Shown one piece after another: positions 26,728 to 34,821 of a stretch of DNA of 63,624 bases. The DNA is from Burkholderiales bacterium. Its GTDB lineage: Bacteria; Pseudomonadota; Gammaproteobacteria; Burkholderiales; SG8-39. Where the stretch lies: positions 1 to 63,624 of the forward strand of contig JACZJV010000132.1 in NCBI GenBank assembly GCA_014860355.1, given 5' to 3'. The notes below the pieces were generated by a model. The model was not told where the DNA came from and made no database searches. It saw only the letters and a list, made by a program, of their open reading frames with translations. Positions within the stretch are counted from its first letter, which is position 1; every line of letters begins with the position of its first letter. Made by a program: the position numbers and the translations under genes.

Positions 26728-26782
26728 ATTAAAATCCACCCTTGCGCGCAGTTCGCGGAACCAGGCAAAGCTCCCACATCAC

Positions 26783-27568
26783 ATGCATCCCATGCTCAAT
26801 ATCGCGGTGAAAGCCGCGCGGCGCGCCGGCGCGATCATCAACCGCGCCGCGCAGGATATCGACGCCCTGACCGTCTCGACCAAGCGCCACAATGATTTCG
26901 TCACCGAGGTGGACCAGGCGGCGGAACAGGCGGTAATCCAGGTCCTGCTGAAAGCCTTTCCGGACCACGCGATTCTAGCAGAGGAGTCGGGCGCGCAAGG
27001 CAAATCGGACTACGTCTGGATCATCGATCCACTGGACGGCACCACCAATTTCATTCATGGCTTTCCGCAATATTGTGTTTCGATCGGACTGCGGCACAAG
27101 GGTACGGTGACGCAGGCGGTGATCTACGACCCGGGGCGCAACGAGTTGTATACCGCCACGCGCGGGCACGGCGCCTACCTCAACGACCGGCGCATACGCG
27201 TTTCCAAGCGCAGGCAGCTCGACGATGCGCTGATCGGCACCGGCTTTCCGTTTCGCGAAGTCCCCAACATCCGCGAATACATGACCGTATTGCGCGAGGT
27301 GATGGGGCGGACCGCGGGCGTGCGCCGTGCCGGCGCAGCGGCCCTCGATCTCGCCTATGTCGCCGCGGGCCGGCTGGATGGCTTCTGGGAGACCGGCCTC
27401 GCGCCCTGGGACATGGCGGCGGGCAGCCTGATGATCCAGGAAGCCGGCGGCCTGGTGAGCGATTTCGATGGCGATGGCAATTACCTGGACAGCGGCAACA
27501 TCGTTACCGGCACACCCAAGGTATTCGCGCCGCTGCTGCAGATCGTGGCCGCCCAACGCACCAGGTAA
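26783..27568 (+). CDS. suhB: Inositol-1-monophosphatase family protein
   Basis: A 261-residue lithium-sensitive-type phosphatase. Metal-binding motifs are AEESG (about 69-73), [15 protein letters not shown] (about 83) and [17 protein letters not shown]. The opening [13 protein letters not shown] is almost the same as in E. coli SuhB, which fixes the start at 26783. Beyond its phosphatase activity, SuhB of E. coli joins the rRNA antitermination complex. The suhB/trmJ/iscR neighbourhood is also seen in enterobacteria. Confidence 0.94.
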   Translation: MHPMLNIAVKAARRAGAIINRAAQDIDALTVSTKRHNDFVTEVDQAAEQAVIQVLLKAFPDHAILAEESGAQGKSDYVWIIDPLDGTTNFIHGFPQYCVSIGLRHKGTVTQAVIYDPGRNELYTATRGHGAYLNDRRIRVSKRRQLDDALIGTGFPFREVPNIREYMTVLREVMGRTAGVRRAGAAALDLAYVAAGRLDGFWETGLAPWDMAAGSLMIQEAGGLVSDFDGDGNYLDSGNIVTGTPKVFAPLLQIVAAQRTR

Positions 27569-27794
27569 TTTATCCATGACACCCCGGCGGTCACTGCAGG
27601 CGTGGTTCGGCAGTTCCGGTGCTGCGATTGCTGTTGACTCGGAAATGTGTATCGGCCACGACAGGCTCGCCCGCCCGCGCGCGACCGTAGCCTCGGTTTT
27701 GAAATGCAGGCAAATGGGCCTCGGCCGCAGACGATGGTCCAAACTGAATGTCCGCATGGCCCCCGAACAGTATTACTCTCCCTCCCCGTTGGCT

Positions 27795-27819
27795 GTAGTT
27801 GACTGAAACCGTCAGGTAT
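27795..27819 (+). promoter_or_regulatory. IscR type 1 operator, site A of the suf operon
   Basis: Twenty-three of 25 positions fit the E. coli type 1 IscR consensus (core GACTGAAACCGTC, ends TAGTT and AGGTAT). It covers the -35 hexamer at 27799-27804, so binding of cluster-loaded IscR would block transcription. Confidence 0.65.
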
Positions 27820-27827
27820 TGTATAGT
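27799..27827 (+). promoter_or_regulatory. Sigma-70 promoter of the iscR-suf operon
   Basis: TTGACT (27799-27804) and TATAGT (27822-27827) with an exact 17-bp spacer. Predicted start near 27834, leaving a leader of about 84 nt. Both hexamers fall within the tandem IscR sites. A second TTGACA at 27827-27832 lacks a good partner. Confidence 0.7.
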
Positions 27828-27847
27828 TGACAAAAATGCTCGTGTAT
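27823..27847 (+). promoter_or_regulatory. IscR type 1 operator, site B of the suf operon
   Basis: Twenty-one of 25 positions fit the type 1 consensus (left half ATAGTTGAC, right end GTGTAT). It starts 28 bp after site A, and covers the -10 and the transcription start. The two-site arrangement parallels the E. coli iscR promoter. Confidence 0.55.
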
Positions 27848-27917
27848 TACCTGTACTACGGTATTTCCTGCACCAGGGAAAAGTCGTTAATTACATAATA
27901 TTTAACGGGATTTTAAT

Positions 27918-28400
27918 ATGAGACTGACTACGAAGGGACGCTTTGCCGTGACTGCGATGGTCGACCTCGCGATGAATCAGGGCAAAAACCCGGTGACCCT
28001 GGCGGCCATCAGCGAGCGCCAGAAGATCTCGCTGTCCTATCTGGAGCAGCTGTTCGGCAAGCTGCGCCGCCGCGCACTGGTCGACAGCGTGCGCGGCCCC
28101 GGCGGCGGCTACCGCCTCGCCCAGGAAATGACACAGATATCGGTGGCCGACATCATTATCGCCGTCGACGAGACACTGGACTCGACGCAATGCGGCGGCC
28201 GGGAAAACTGCCGCGAAGAAAAGAAATGCATCACCCACAACCTGTGGGCCGATCTCAACCGGCATATTTTCGGCTACCTGGGCGCGGTGACGCTCAAACA
28301 GCTGGCGGATGAACAGAAGTCCGAAACAAACGGCGTGGCGCAGATGCGCGACATGCGCGAGGCCCTGCAAAAGCGCGAGCGCGCGGCAATTGCAATCTAA
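27918..28400 (+). CDS. iscR: IscR-type Rrf2 regulator (second copy, leads suf operon)
   Basis: A 160-residue paralogue of the first iscR, with the same ligands Cys92, Cys98, Cys104 and His107. The recognition helix region (LSYLEQLFGKLRRRALVDSVRGPGGGYRLA) differs from copy one in only a few positions, so both may read the same operators. It is the first gene of the suf operon, 20 bp before sufA, and is probably autoregulated through the sites at 27795-27847. Confidence 0.94.
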   Translation: MRLTTKGRFAVTAMVDLAMNQGKNPVTLAAISERQKISLSYLEQLFGKLRRRALVDSVRGPGGGYRLAQEMTQISVADIIIAVDETLDSTQCGGRENCREEKKCITHNLWADLNRHIFGYLGAVTLKQLADEQKSETNGVAQMRDMREALQKRERAAIAI

Positions 28401-28420
28401 CTTCCGATATAGGCGAAACC

Positions 28421-28762
28421 ATGGCAATTACAGTGACTGAAAGTGCGGCAAAACAGATACAGAACCAGCTGGCGAAGCGCGGCAAGGGCTTGGGCCTGCG
28501 CGTCGGCGTCAAGAAAGTCGGCTGTTCCGGCCTGGCCTATACCTTCGACTACGCCGACGAAACGCAGGCGGGCGACCAGGTGTTCGAAGGCCACGACGCG
28601 AAAGTCGTGGTGGACGCCTATGCGCTGACCTTGCTCGACGGCTCGCGCCTGGATTTTGTCAAAGATGGCTTCAAGCAGGTGTTCAAGTTCGACAACCCCA
28701 ACGTCGACAGCACCTGCGGCTGTGGCGAAAGCTTCAACGTCAAGCAATCCATCAAGGCTTAG
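28421..28762 (+). CDS. sufA: A-type iron-sulfur carrier (IscA/SufA family)
   Basis: A 113-residue A-type carrier that hands clusters to target proteins. The three conserved cysteines are Cys35 (VGCSGLAY), Cys99 and Cys101 (STCGCGESF). Sequence alone does not separate IscA from SufA; I name it sufA because of its place between iscR and sufB. Nine bases separate it from sufB. Confidence 0.88.
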   Translation: MAITVTESAAKQIQNQLAKRGKGLGLRVGVKKVGCSGLAYTFDYADETQAGDQVFEGHDAKVVVDAYALTLLDGSRLDFVKDGFKQVFKFDNPNVDSTCGCGESFNVKQSIKA

Positions 28763-28771
28763 GTAGCCGCG

Positions 28772-30208
28772 ATGAGCACTACGCTGCAAAATCTGGTCAA
28801 CCAGCCCTACAAGCACGGTTTCGTCACCGAAATCGAATCCGATGTCGCGCCCAAAGGGCTCAGCGAAGACACGATCCGGCTGATTTCGGGCAAGAAGAAC
28901 GAGCCTGAGTGGCTGCTCCAACTCAGGCTCGATGCCTATCGGCATTGGCTCACGATGGAAGAGCCGCAGTGGCCGAATGTGAAATATCCGAAAATCGATT
29001 TTCAGGCCATCAGCTATTACTCGGCGCCCAAGCCGAAGAAGACCCTGAACAGCATGGACGAGGTCGATCCTGAATTGCTGCGCACCTTCGAGAAACTCGG
29101 CGTTCCGATGAACGAGCGCGCGAAACTCGCCGGTGTAGCGGTCGACGTTATTTTCGACAGCGTTTCGGTGGCGACCACCTACAAGGCAAAGCTCGCCGAG
29201 GTCGGCATCATATTCTGTTCGATCTCGGAGGCGGTGCGCGACCATCCCGAGCTGGTGCGCAAGTACCTGGGCAGCGTGGTGCCCGTCGGCGACAACTACT
29301 ATGCGGCGCTCAACTCGGCGGTGTTCACCGACGGCTCGTTCTGCTTCATCCCCAAGGGCGTCAAGTGCCCGATGGACCTGTCGACGTATTTCCGCATCAA
29401 CACTGAAAATTCGGGCCAGTTCGAGCGCACGCTGATCGTGGCCGAGGAAGGCGCTTCGGTGTCCTATCTCGAAGGCTGCACCGCTCCCAAGTTCGACACC
29501 AACCAGCTGCACGCCGCGGTGGTCGAACTCATAGCGCTGGACAACGCCGACATCAAGTATTCGACGGTGCAAAACTGGTACGCGGGCGATGCCAACGGGC
29601 TGGGCGGCATCTACAATTTCGTCACCAAGCGCGGCCTGTGCAAGGGCGTGAATTCGCGCATCTCCTGGACCCAGGTCGAGACCGGTTCGGCGATCACCTG
29701 GAAATATCCCAGCTGCGTGCTGCGCGGGGACAACTCGGTGGGCGAATTCTACTCGGTGGCGCTCACCAATCATCACCAGCAGGCCGATACCGGCACCAAG
29801 ATGATCCATCTGGGCAAGAACACGCGCAGCACCATAGTCAGCAAGGGCATTTCGGCCGGGCACTCCAACAACAGCTACCGCGGGCTGGTCCGGATCGCGC
29901 CCACTGCCGCCGGCGCGCGCAATTACTCGCAATGCGATTCCATGCTGATCGGCGAGCAATGCGGCGCGAACACGTTCCCCTATATCCAGGTGAACAATCC
30001 CAGCGCCAAGGTCGAACACGAAGCATCGACATCCAAGATCGGCGAAGACCAGCTGTTTTATTTCGCGCAGCGCGGCATCGGCGCGGAAGAAGCAGTGTCC
30101 ATGATCATCAACGGGTTCTGCAAGGACGTTTTTCAACAATTGCCGATGGAGTTCGCGGTCGAGGCGACCAAACTGCTAGGCCTCAAGCTCGAAGGAAGTG
30201 TAGGATGA
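28772..30208 (+). CDS. sufB: Fe-S scaffold complex subunit SufB
   Basis: A 478-residue SufB, core of the SufBC2D scaffold. Highly conserved runs are present, for example [15 protein letters not shown] and the C-terminal [16 protein letters not shown] with the cluster-related cysteine. The beta-helix core includes HYSTVQNW-like [13 protein letters not shown]. Length is usual. It overlaps sufC by four bases (ATGA), so the two are coupled. Confidence 0.96.
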   Translation: MSTTLQNLVNQPYKHGFVTEIESDVAPKGLSEDTIRLISGKKNEPEWLLQLRLDAYRHWLTMEEPQWPNVKYPKIDFQAISYYSAPKPKKTLNSMDEVDPELLRTFEKLGVPMNERAKLAGVAVDVIFDSVSVATTYKAKLAEVGIIFCSISEAVRDHPELVRKYLGSVVPVGDNYYAALNSAVFTDGSFCFIPKGVKCPMDLSTYFRINTENSGQFERTLIVAEEGASVSYLEGCTAPKFDTNQLHAAVVELIALDNADIKYSTVQNWYAGDANGLGGIYNFVTKRGLCKGVNSRISWTQVETGSAITWKYPSCVLRGDNSVGEFYSVALTNHHQQADTGTKMIHLGKNTRSTIVSKGISAGHSNNSYRGLVRIAPTAAGARNYSQCDSMLIGEQCGANTFPYIQVNNPSAKVEHEASTSKIGEDQLFYFAQRGIGAEEAVSMIINGFCKDVFQQLPMEFAVEATKLLGLKLEGSVG

Positions 30209-30999
30209 TTTACCAGGACAGCAAGACCCTGCTCTCGGTGCGCGATCTGCACGCGAGCGTGAGCGGCACCAGAATACTCAAGGGCATGAACCTCACGGTC
30301 AAGAGCGGCGAAGTGCACGCGATCATGGGGCCGAACGGCTCGGGCAAGAGCACATTCGCCAAGGTGCTTGCGGGCCACCCCTCCTACGAGGTCAGCGGCG
30401 GCGAGATCGAGTTCGAAGGCCGCAACCTGCTCGAACTCGCGGCCGAGGCGCGCGCGCGCGCGGGGGTTTTCCTCGGTTTCCAGTATCCGATCGAAATACC
30501 GGGCGTGGCCAACAGCCAGTTCCTGCGGCTCGCCTACAACACCGTGCAGGCCGGGCGCGGCGAGGATGAACTCGATCCGCTCGAATTCGACGACTTCGTT
30601 CGCGAAAAAATGAAACTGCTCGAGATGAATCCGGACTTTCTCGATCGCAGCGTCAACGAAGGCTTCTCCGGCGGCGAGAAAAAGCGCAACGAGATCCTGC
30701 AGATGGCCTTGCTCGAACCCAGGCTCGCGATCCTCGACGAAACCGATTCCGGCCTGGACATAGACGCCCTGAGGATCGTTGCCGGCGGCGTGAATCAGCT
30801 GGCCAACAAGGACAACGCCATCGTGCTGGTCACCCACTACCAGCGCCTGCTCAACTACATCGTTCCCGACTATGTGCACGTGATGGATGCGGGCCGCATC
30901 GTCAAGACCGGCGGCAAGGAACTTGCCCTGGAACTCGAAGAGCGCGGCTACGACTGGGTCGGTGCGGAAGCCAAGGCGAACGCCCGCGTGAACGCATGA
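30205..30999 (+). CDS. sufC: Fe-S assembly ATPase SufC
   Basis: A 264-residue ABC-type ATPase. Walker A is [12 protein letters not shown], the Q-loop [12 protein letters not shown], the signature [11 protein letters not shown], Walker [12 protein letters not shown], and the H-loop [13 protein letters not shown] binding drives the conformational change in SufBD. Coupled by four-base overlaps to sufB and sufD. Confidence 0.96.
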   Translation: MIYQDSKTLLSVRDLHASVSGTRILKGMNLTVKSGEVHAIMGPNGSGKSTFAKVLAGHPSYEVSGGEIEFEGRNLLELAAEARARAGVFLGFQYPIEIPGVANSQFLRLAYNTVQAGRGEDELDPLEFDDFVREKMKLLEMNPDFLDRSVNEGFSGGEKKRNEILQMALLEPRLAILDETDSGLDIDALRIVAGGVNQLANKDNAIVLVTHYQRLLNYIVPDYVHVMDAGRIVKTGGKELALELEERGYDWVGAEAKANARVNA

Positions 31000-32309
31000 A
31001 TACCGTCTCGACCAGCCCCTATCTGGCCGGCCTGCTGCAGGGGCAGCCGCCGGCAAGCCCGCTGACCTGGCTGAACGAACTGCGTGCGAACGCCGTCGAC
31101 CGGGTAGGCGCGCTGACCGTGCCGACCACGCGCGACGAGGATTGGCGTTTCACCGACATATCGCCGCTGACCAAGCTGTCGTTTCAACCTGCCCAAGGCG
31201 CGGCGCAGCTTGCGCCTGCAGCCATCGAGCAGTGGGCCATACCCGAAGCCGCGGCCCGGCTGGTATTCGTCGACGGCATATATGCGCCCGGGCATTCGTT
31301 CAACCGCGCCGGGCTCACGGTGGAAAATCTTGCCTCGGGCGTAAGCCGGCACGGTGCCGCAGTGCAGGCGCACCTCGGCCGCTACGCGGATTTCGAGCGC
31401 AACGTGTTCACCGCAGTCAACACCGCTTTCCTGCATGACGGAGCCCTGATCCTCGTGCCGCGCGACACGGCGCTAGCGGCGCCGGTGCATCTGCTGTTCA
31501 TTGCAACGCGCAAACACGCGGCCAGCTATCCGCGTTGCCTGATCGTTGCCGAGTCCGGCAGCGCGGTCACGGTCGTCGAAGACTATGTCGCGCTGCAGAG
31601 CGAGGCCTATTTCACCAGCGCGGTGACCGAGCTTGCGCTGACCGGCAATGCCGAAGTCCATCACGTGCGGGTACAACGCGAAGGCGCAGAGGCGTTTCAC
31701 TTCGCCAATTGCGCGGTGTCGCTGGCGCAGGCAAGCCGCTACCATTCGGTGAGCATCGCGCTGGGCGGGCGCATCTCGCGCCACAATCTGGCCGCCCTGC
31801 TCGCGGCCGAAGGCGCCGAGTGCCGCCTCGACGGACTGGCCTTGATCGGCGGCCAGCAGCTTGCCGACAGCCACACGCTCATCGACCATGCCAGCCCGCG
31901 GGGCAGCAGCCGGCAACTGCACAAATGCATCGTCGACGGCGCAGCGCGAGCGGTGTTCAACGGCAACATCATGGTGCGCCCCGGGGCGCAGCGAACCGAC
32001 TCCTCGCAGTCCAGCCGCAACCTGCTCCTCAGCGCCAGGGCGCGCGTGGATACCAAGCCGCAGCTCGAAATTTTCGCCGACGACGTGAAATGCGCCCACG
32101 GCGCGACCGTCGGCCAGCTCGATGTCGACGAAGTGTTCTATCTCAAGAGCCGCGGACTGTCGGACACCGCGGCGCGCAACCTGCTGACCTACGCGTTCGG
32201 CGCGGAGGTCATCGAGCGCATTCCGGTTGCCTCGCTCAGGAACCGGCTCGAGCAAACGGTGATGGAGCGGACCCATGCGGCCGCACCCGGCGCTGAGGGC
32301 AAACCATGA
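30996..32309 (+). CDS. sufD: Fe-S assembly protein SufD
   Basis: A 437-residue SufD, the SufB paralogue in the scaffold. The N-terminal segment [13 protein letters not shown] and the beta-helix and C-terminal block [27 protein letters not shown] are diagnostic, including the conserved Cys-His pair. Overlaps sufC and sufS by four bases each. Confidence 0.95.
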   Translation: MNTVSTSPYLAGLLQGQPPASPLTWLNELRANAVDRVGALTVPTTRDEDWRFTDISPLTKLSFQPAQGAAQLAPAAIEQWAIPEAAARLVFVDGIYAPGHSFNRAGLTVENLASGVSRHGAAVQAHLGRYADFERNVFTAVNTAFLHDGALILVPRDTALAAPVHLLFIATRKHAASYPRCLIVAESGSAVTVVEDYVALQSEAYFTSAVTELALTGNAEVHHVRVQREGAEAFHFANCAVSLAQASRYHSVSIALGGRISRHNLAALLAAEGAECRLDGLALIGGQQLADSHTLIDHASPRGSSRQLHKCIVDGAARAVFNGNIMVRPGAQRTDSSQSSRNLLLSARARVDTKPQLEIFADDVKCAHGATVGQLDVDEVFYLKSRGLSDTAARNLLTYAFGAEVIERIPVASLRNRLEQTVMERTHAAAPGAEGKP

Positions 32310-33565
32310 CCGCGCGACTAAGCACGCTTAGCCCGCCGCCCGCCCCGGCCCTGGATGTCGGGCGCCTGCGCGCCGATTTCCCCATCCTCGAGACACGGCC
32401 GGGCGGCAATGCCCTGGTGTATCTGGACAATGCCGCCTCGAGCCAGATGCCGCGGCAGGTGATCGACCGCCTGGTGCGCTACCAGAGGAGCCAGCACGCG
32501 AACATCCACCGGGCGGTGCATACGCTATCGGAGATCGCCACCGCCGAATACGAAGAGGCGCGGCGCAAACTCGCGCGCTTCATCAACGCGCGCGAAGAGC
32601 GTGAGGTGATTTTCACCAGCGGCACCACCGAGGCGATCAACCTGGCGATGCACGGTTACGGGCGCAGGTTCATCGGCGCGGGCGACGAAATCATCCTGAC
32701 CACGCTCGAGCACCATTCGAACATCGTGCCCTGGCAGATGCTGGCCGAAGAGAAGGGTGCGAAAATCCGCGTCGTCCCGATCAGCGAGGCCGGCGAACTG
32801 CTGATCGACGAATATGAAAACCTGTTCAGCGAGCGCACGAAACTGGTCGGCGTCGCGCACGTCTCCAACGCGCTCGGCAGCGTCAACCCCATCAAGCAGA
32901 TGATCGCATTTGCGCGCGCACGCGGCGTGCCGGTGCTGGTGGACGGCGCGCAGGCCGTGCCGCACATGAAAGTCGACGTGCAGGACCTCGATTGCGACTT
33001 TTATGCCTTCTCCGGTCACAAGCTGTGCGGGCCGACCGGAATCGGCATCCTCTACGGCAAGGCGGCCCTGCTCGAGCGCATGCAGCCGTTCAAGGGCGGC
33101 GGCGACATGATCCTGTCGGTCAGCTTCGAGAAGACCACCTACAACGTGATTCCGCAGAAGTTCGAGGCCGGCACGCCGCCGATCGCGGCCGCAATCGGCC
33201 TCGGCGCGGCAGTCGATTACCTCTCGGGGATCGGCATGGAGGCGATCGCGGTCCACGAGCACAATTTGCTCGACTACGCGAGCGCGCAACTACGGCGCAT
33301 GAAGGGGGTGCGCATCATCGGCACCGCCGCACACAAGGCTGCGGTGCTGTCGTTCGCGCTCGAGGGCGTGCACCCGCACGACGTCGGCACGCTGCTGAAC
33401 CAGGACGGCATCGCGGTGCGCACCGGTCACCACTGTGCACAGCCGGTAATGCAGCGCTTCAAGGTGCCCGCGACCTCGCGCGCTTCCTTCGCCTTCTACA
33501 ACACCATGGCCGAGGTCGATGCCCTGGTGGCGGGCATCCGCAACGTGCAGAAGGTTTTTTCCTAA
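32306..33565 (+). CDS. sufS: Cysteine desulfurase, group II
   Basis: A 419-residue PLP enzyme supplying sulfane sulfur. The PLP lysine is in YAFSGHKLCGPTGIG, the cofactor-contacting His in ILTTLEHHSN, and the catalytic Cys in RTGHHCAQPVM. The short loop around that Cys marks the SufS/CsdA group, which needs a sulfur acceptor, here SufU just downstream. A short Pro/Ala-rich N-terminal extension of about 20 residues precedes the domain. Confidence 0.95.
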   Translation: MTARLSTLSPPPAPALDVGRLRADFPILETRPGGNALVYLDNAASSQMPRQVIDRLVRYQRSQHANIHRAVHTLSEIATAEYEEARRKLARFINAREEREVIFTSGTTEAINLAMHGYGRRFIGAGDEIILTTLEHHSNIVPWQMLAEEKGAKIRVVPISEAGELLIDEYENLFSERTKLVGVAHVSNALGSVNPIKQMIAFARARGVPVLVDGAQAVPHMKVDVQDLDCDFYAFSGHKLCGPTGIGILYGKAALLERMQPFKGGGDMILSVSFEKTTYNVIPQKFEAGTPPIAAAIGLGAAVDYLSGIGMEAIAVHEHNLLDYASAQLRRMKGVRIIGTAAHKAAVLSFALEGVHPHDVGTLLNQDGIAVRTGHHCAQPVMQRFKVPATSRASFAFYNTMAEVDALVAGIRNVQKVFS

Positions 33566-33578
33566 AGGTTTTCTCCTG

Positions 33579-34067
33579 ATGGCCGATCCGAAATCCCTGT
33601 ACCAGGAAGTCATCCTGGATCACAACCGCAAGCCGCGGAACTACGGCGAACTGGCGCAGGCGAACCACAAGGCCGAAGGCCACAATCCCCTGTGCGGCGA
33701 CCACCTCAACGTGGCGCTCAAGCTCGAGGGCGAGCGCATCGACGCCATCGCGTTTCAGGGCGAATCCTGCGCGATCTGCAAGGCCTCGGCGTCGATGATG
33801 ACCGCGAGCGTCAAGGGAAAGACACGGCAGGACGCGGAACAGATGATCCAGGAGTTTCGCGACATGGCCACCGGCACGCTCGAGACCGACAAGCAGGCGC
33901 ACCATCTCGGCCGGCTCACCGTGTTTGCGGGGGTGCGCGATCTGCCGACGCGGGTGAAATGCGCGATCCTTCCCTGGCACACCCTGCATGCGGCGCTCAA
34001 CTCGATTGCCGACACGTCTACCGAATCCGAGAACGATCCGATGCATGCGCCGATCGGCGATGCCTGA
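33579..34067 (+). CDS. sufU: SufU-type sulfur acceptor
   Basis: A 162-residue IscU-fold protein. The three ligand cysteines are in NPLCGDHL, GESCAICKAS and RVKCAILPW, and Asp of CGD is conserved. An insertion of about 20 residues before the third cysteine (TGTLETDKQAHHLGRLTVF) identifies the SufU type, which accepts persulfide from SufS by zinc-ligand exchange rather than acting as the scaffold. No sufE gene is present, consistent with this. Start at 33579; a longer upstream reading overlaps sufS and has no family content. Confidence 0.9.
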   Translation: MADPKSLYQEVILDHNRKPRNYGELAQANHKAEGHNPLCGDHLNVALKLEGERIDAIAFQGESCAICKASASMMTASVKGKTRQDAEQMIQEFRDMATGTLETDKQAHHLGRLTVFAGVRDLPTRVKCAILPWHTLHAALNSIADTSTESENDPMHAPIGDA

Positions 34068-34079
34068 ACGAAGACTGCC

Positions 34080-34637
34080 ATGCCAAAAATCGCCGACATC
34101 GAAGATACGCCGAATCCGAATGCGAAGAAATTCATCCTCAAGGAACCGCTGACCTGGGGCATCACGCATTCCTACGACAACGCCGCCGAAGCCGAGGCCG
34201 ATCTGCTGGCCGCGTCGATATTCGATATCGAGCATGTGACCAACGTGTTCTACGTCGACCACTGGCTCACGGTCACGCAGGACGGCGGCGCGGATTGGCA
34301 GGACCTGCTGCGCAGGGTCGCTGAACGCATCCGTGCCGCGCCGGCGGCAGACACGCAAACCGCCCGGCTCACCGCGGCCGCCACCCCTATCGACGACCTG
34401 AGCCCGGACGACCAGCAGCGGCTTTACATGATCAACGGCTTGCTCGATGAGCAGATCCGCCCTTATCTGCAGGGCGACGGCGGCGACCTGCACGTGCTCG
34501 GCCTCGAGGGCAACCGGCTGACCGTGCACTACCAGGGCGCCTGCGGGAGTTGTCCGAGTTCGATGTCGGGCACGCTGGTCAGCATCGAACACATGCTGAA
34601 AACGATAGAGCCCGATATCGAAGTGGTGGCAGTCTAG
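34080..34637 (+). CDS. Nfu-type Fe-S carrier (Nfu_N plus NifU-C domains)
   Basis: A 185-residue protein with an N-terminal Nfu_N domain (about 3-85; DTPNPNAKKFILKEPL, DIEHVTNVFYVDHWLTV) and a C-terminal NifU-like domain (about 112-183) with the CxxC motif in GACGSCPSSMSGTL that binds [4Fe-4S] between two subunits. This layout is that of mitochondrial NFU1 and many alphaproteobacterial and other proteobacterial carriers, not of E. coli NfuA, which has a degenerate A-type N-domain. Last gene of the suf operon, 12 bp after sufU. Confidence 0.92.
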   Translation: MPKIADIEDTPNPNAKKFILKEPLTWGITHSYDNAAEAEADLLAASIFDIEHVTNVFYVDHWLTVTQDGGADWQDLLRRVAERIRAAPAADTQTARLTAAATPIDDLSPDDQQRLYMINGLLDEQIRPYLQGDGGDLHVLGLEGNRLTVHYQGACGSCPSSMSGTLVSIEHMLKTIEPDIEVVAV

Positions 34638-34821
34638 CGTACACCCGCGCGCTGCCTTCCTGAACGGCACCGCGCGCAGAGAGTCCCCGGCGGATCCGGC
34701 GCGCGGTTGCGCAGGAAATTTTCTTGCCGGCGCCCGCGCCCGGCGTTCGTTTCAAAATGAGCTTATACCCCCCTCATGCTCGCCTGAGTCAGGGGCCGTT
34801 TCGTCGATTCTGGAACGAGCC

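Larger units (their letters stand above)
27569..27917. other. Intergenic interval with suf operon control region
   Basis: About 350 bp between suhB and the second iscR. The left 220 bp show no gene. The right 125 bp are AT-rich and hold the promoter at 27799-27827, tandem IscR-type sites at 27795-27847, and beyond them an inverted TACC/GGTA pair around 27848-27864 that could be a further site. Confidence 0.6.
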
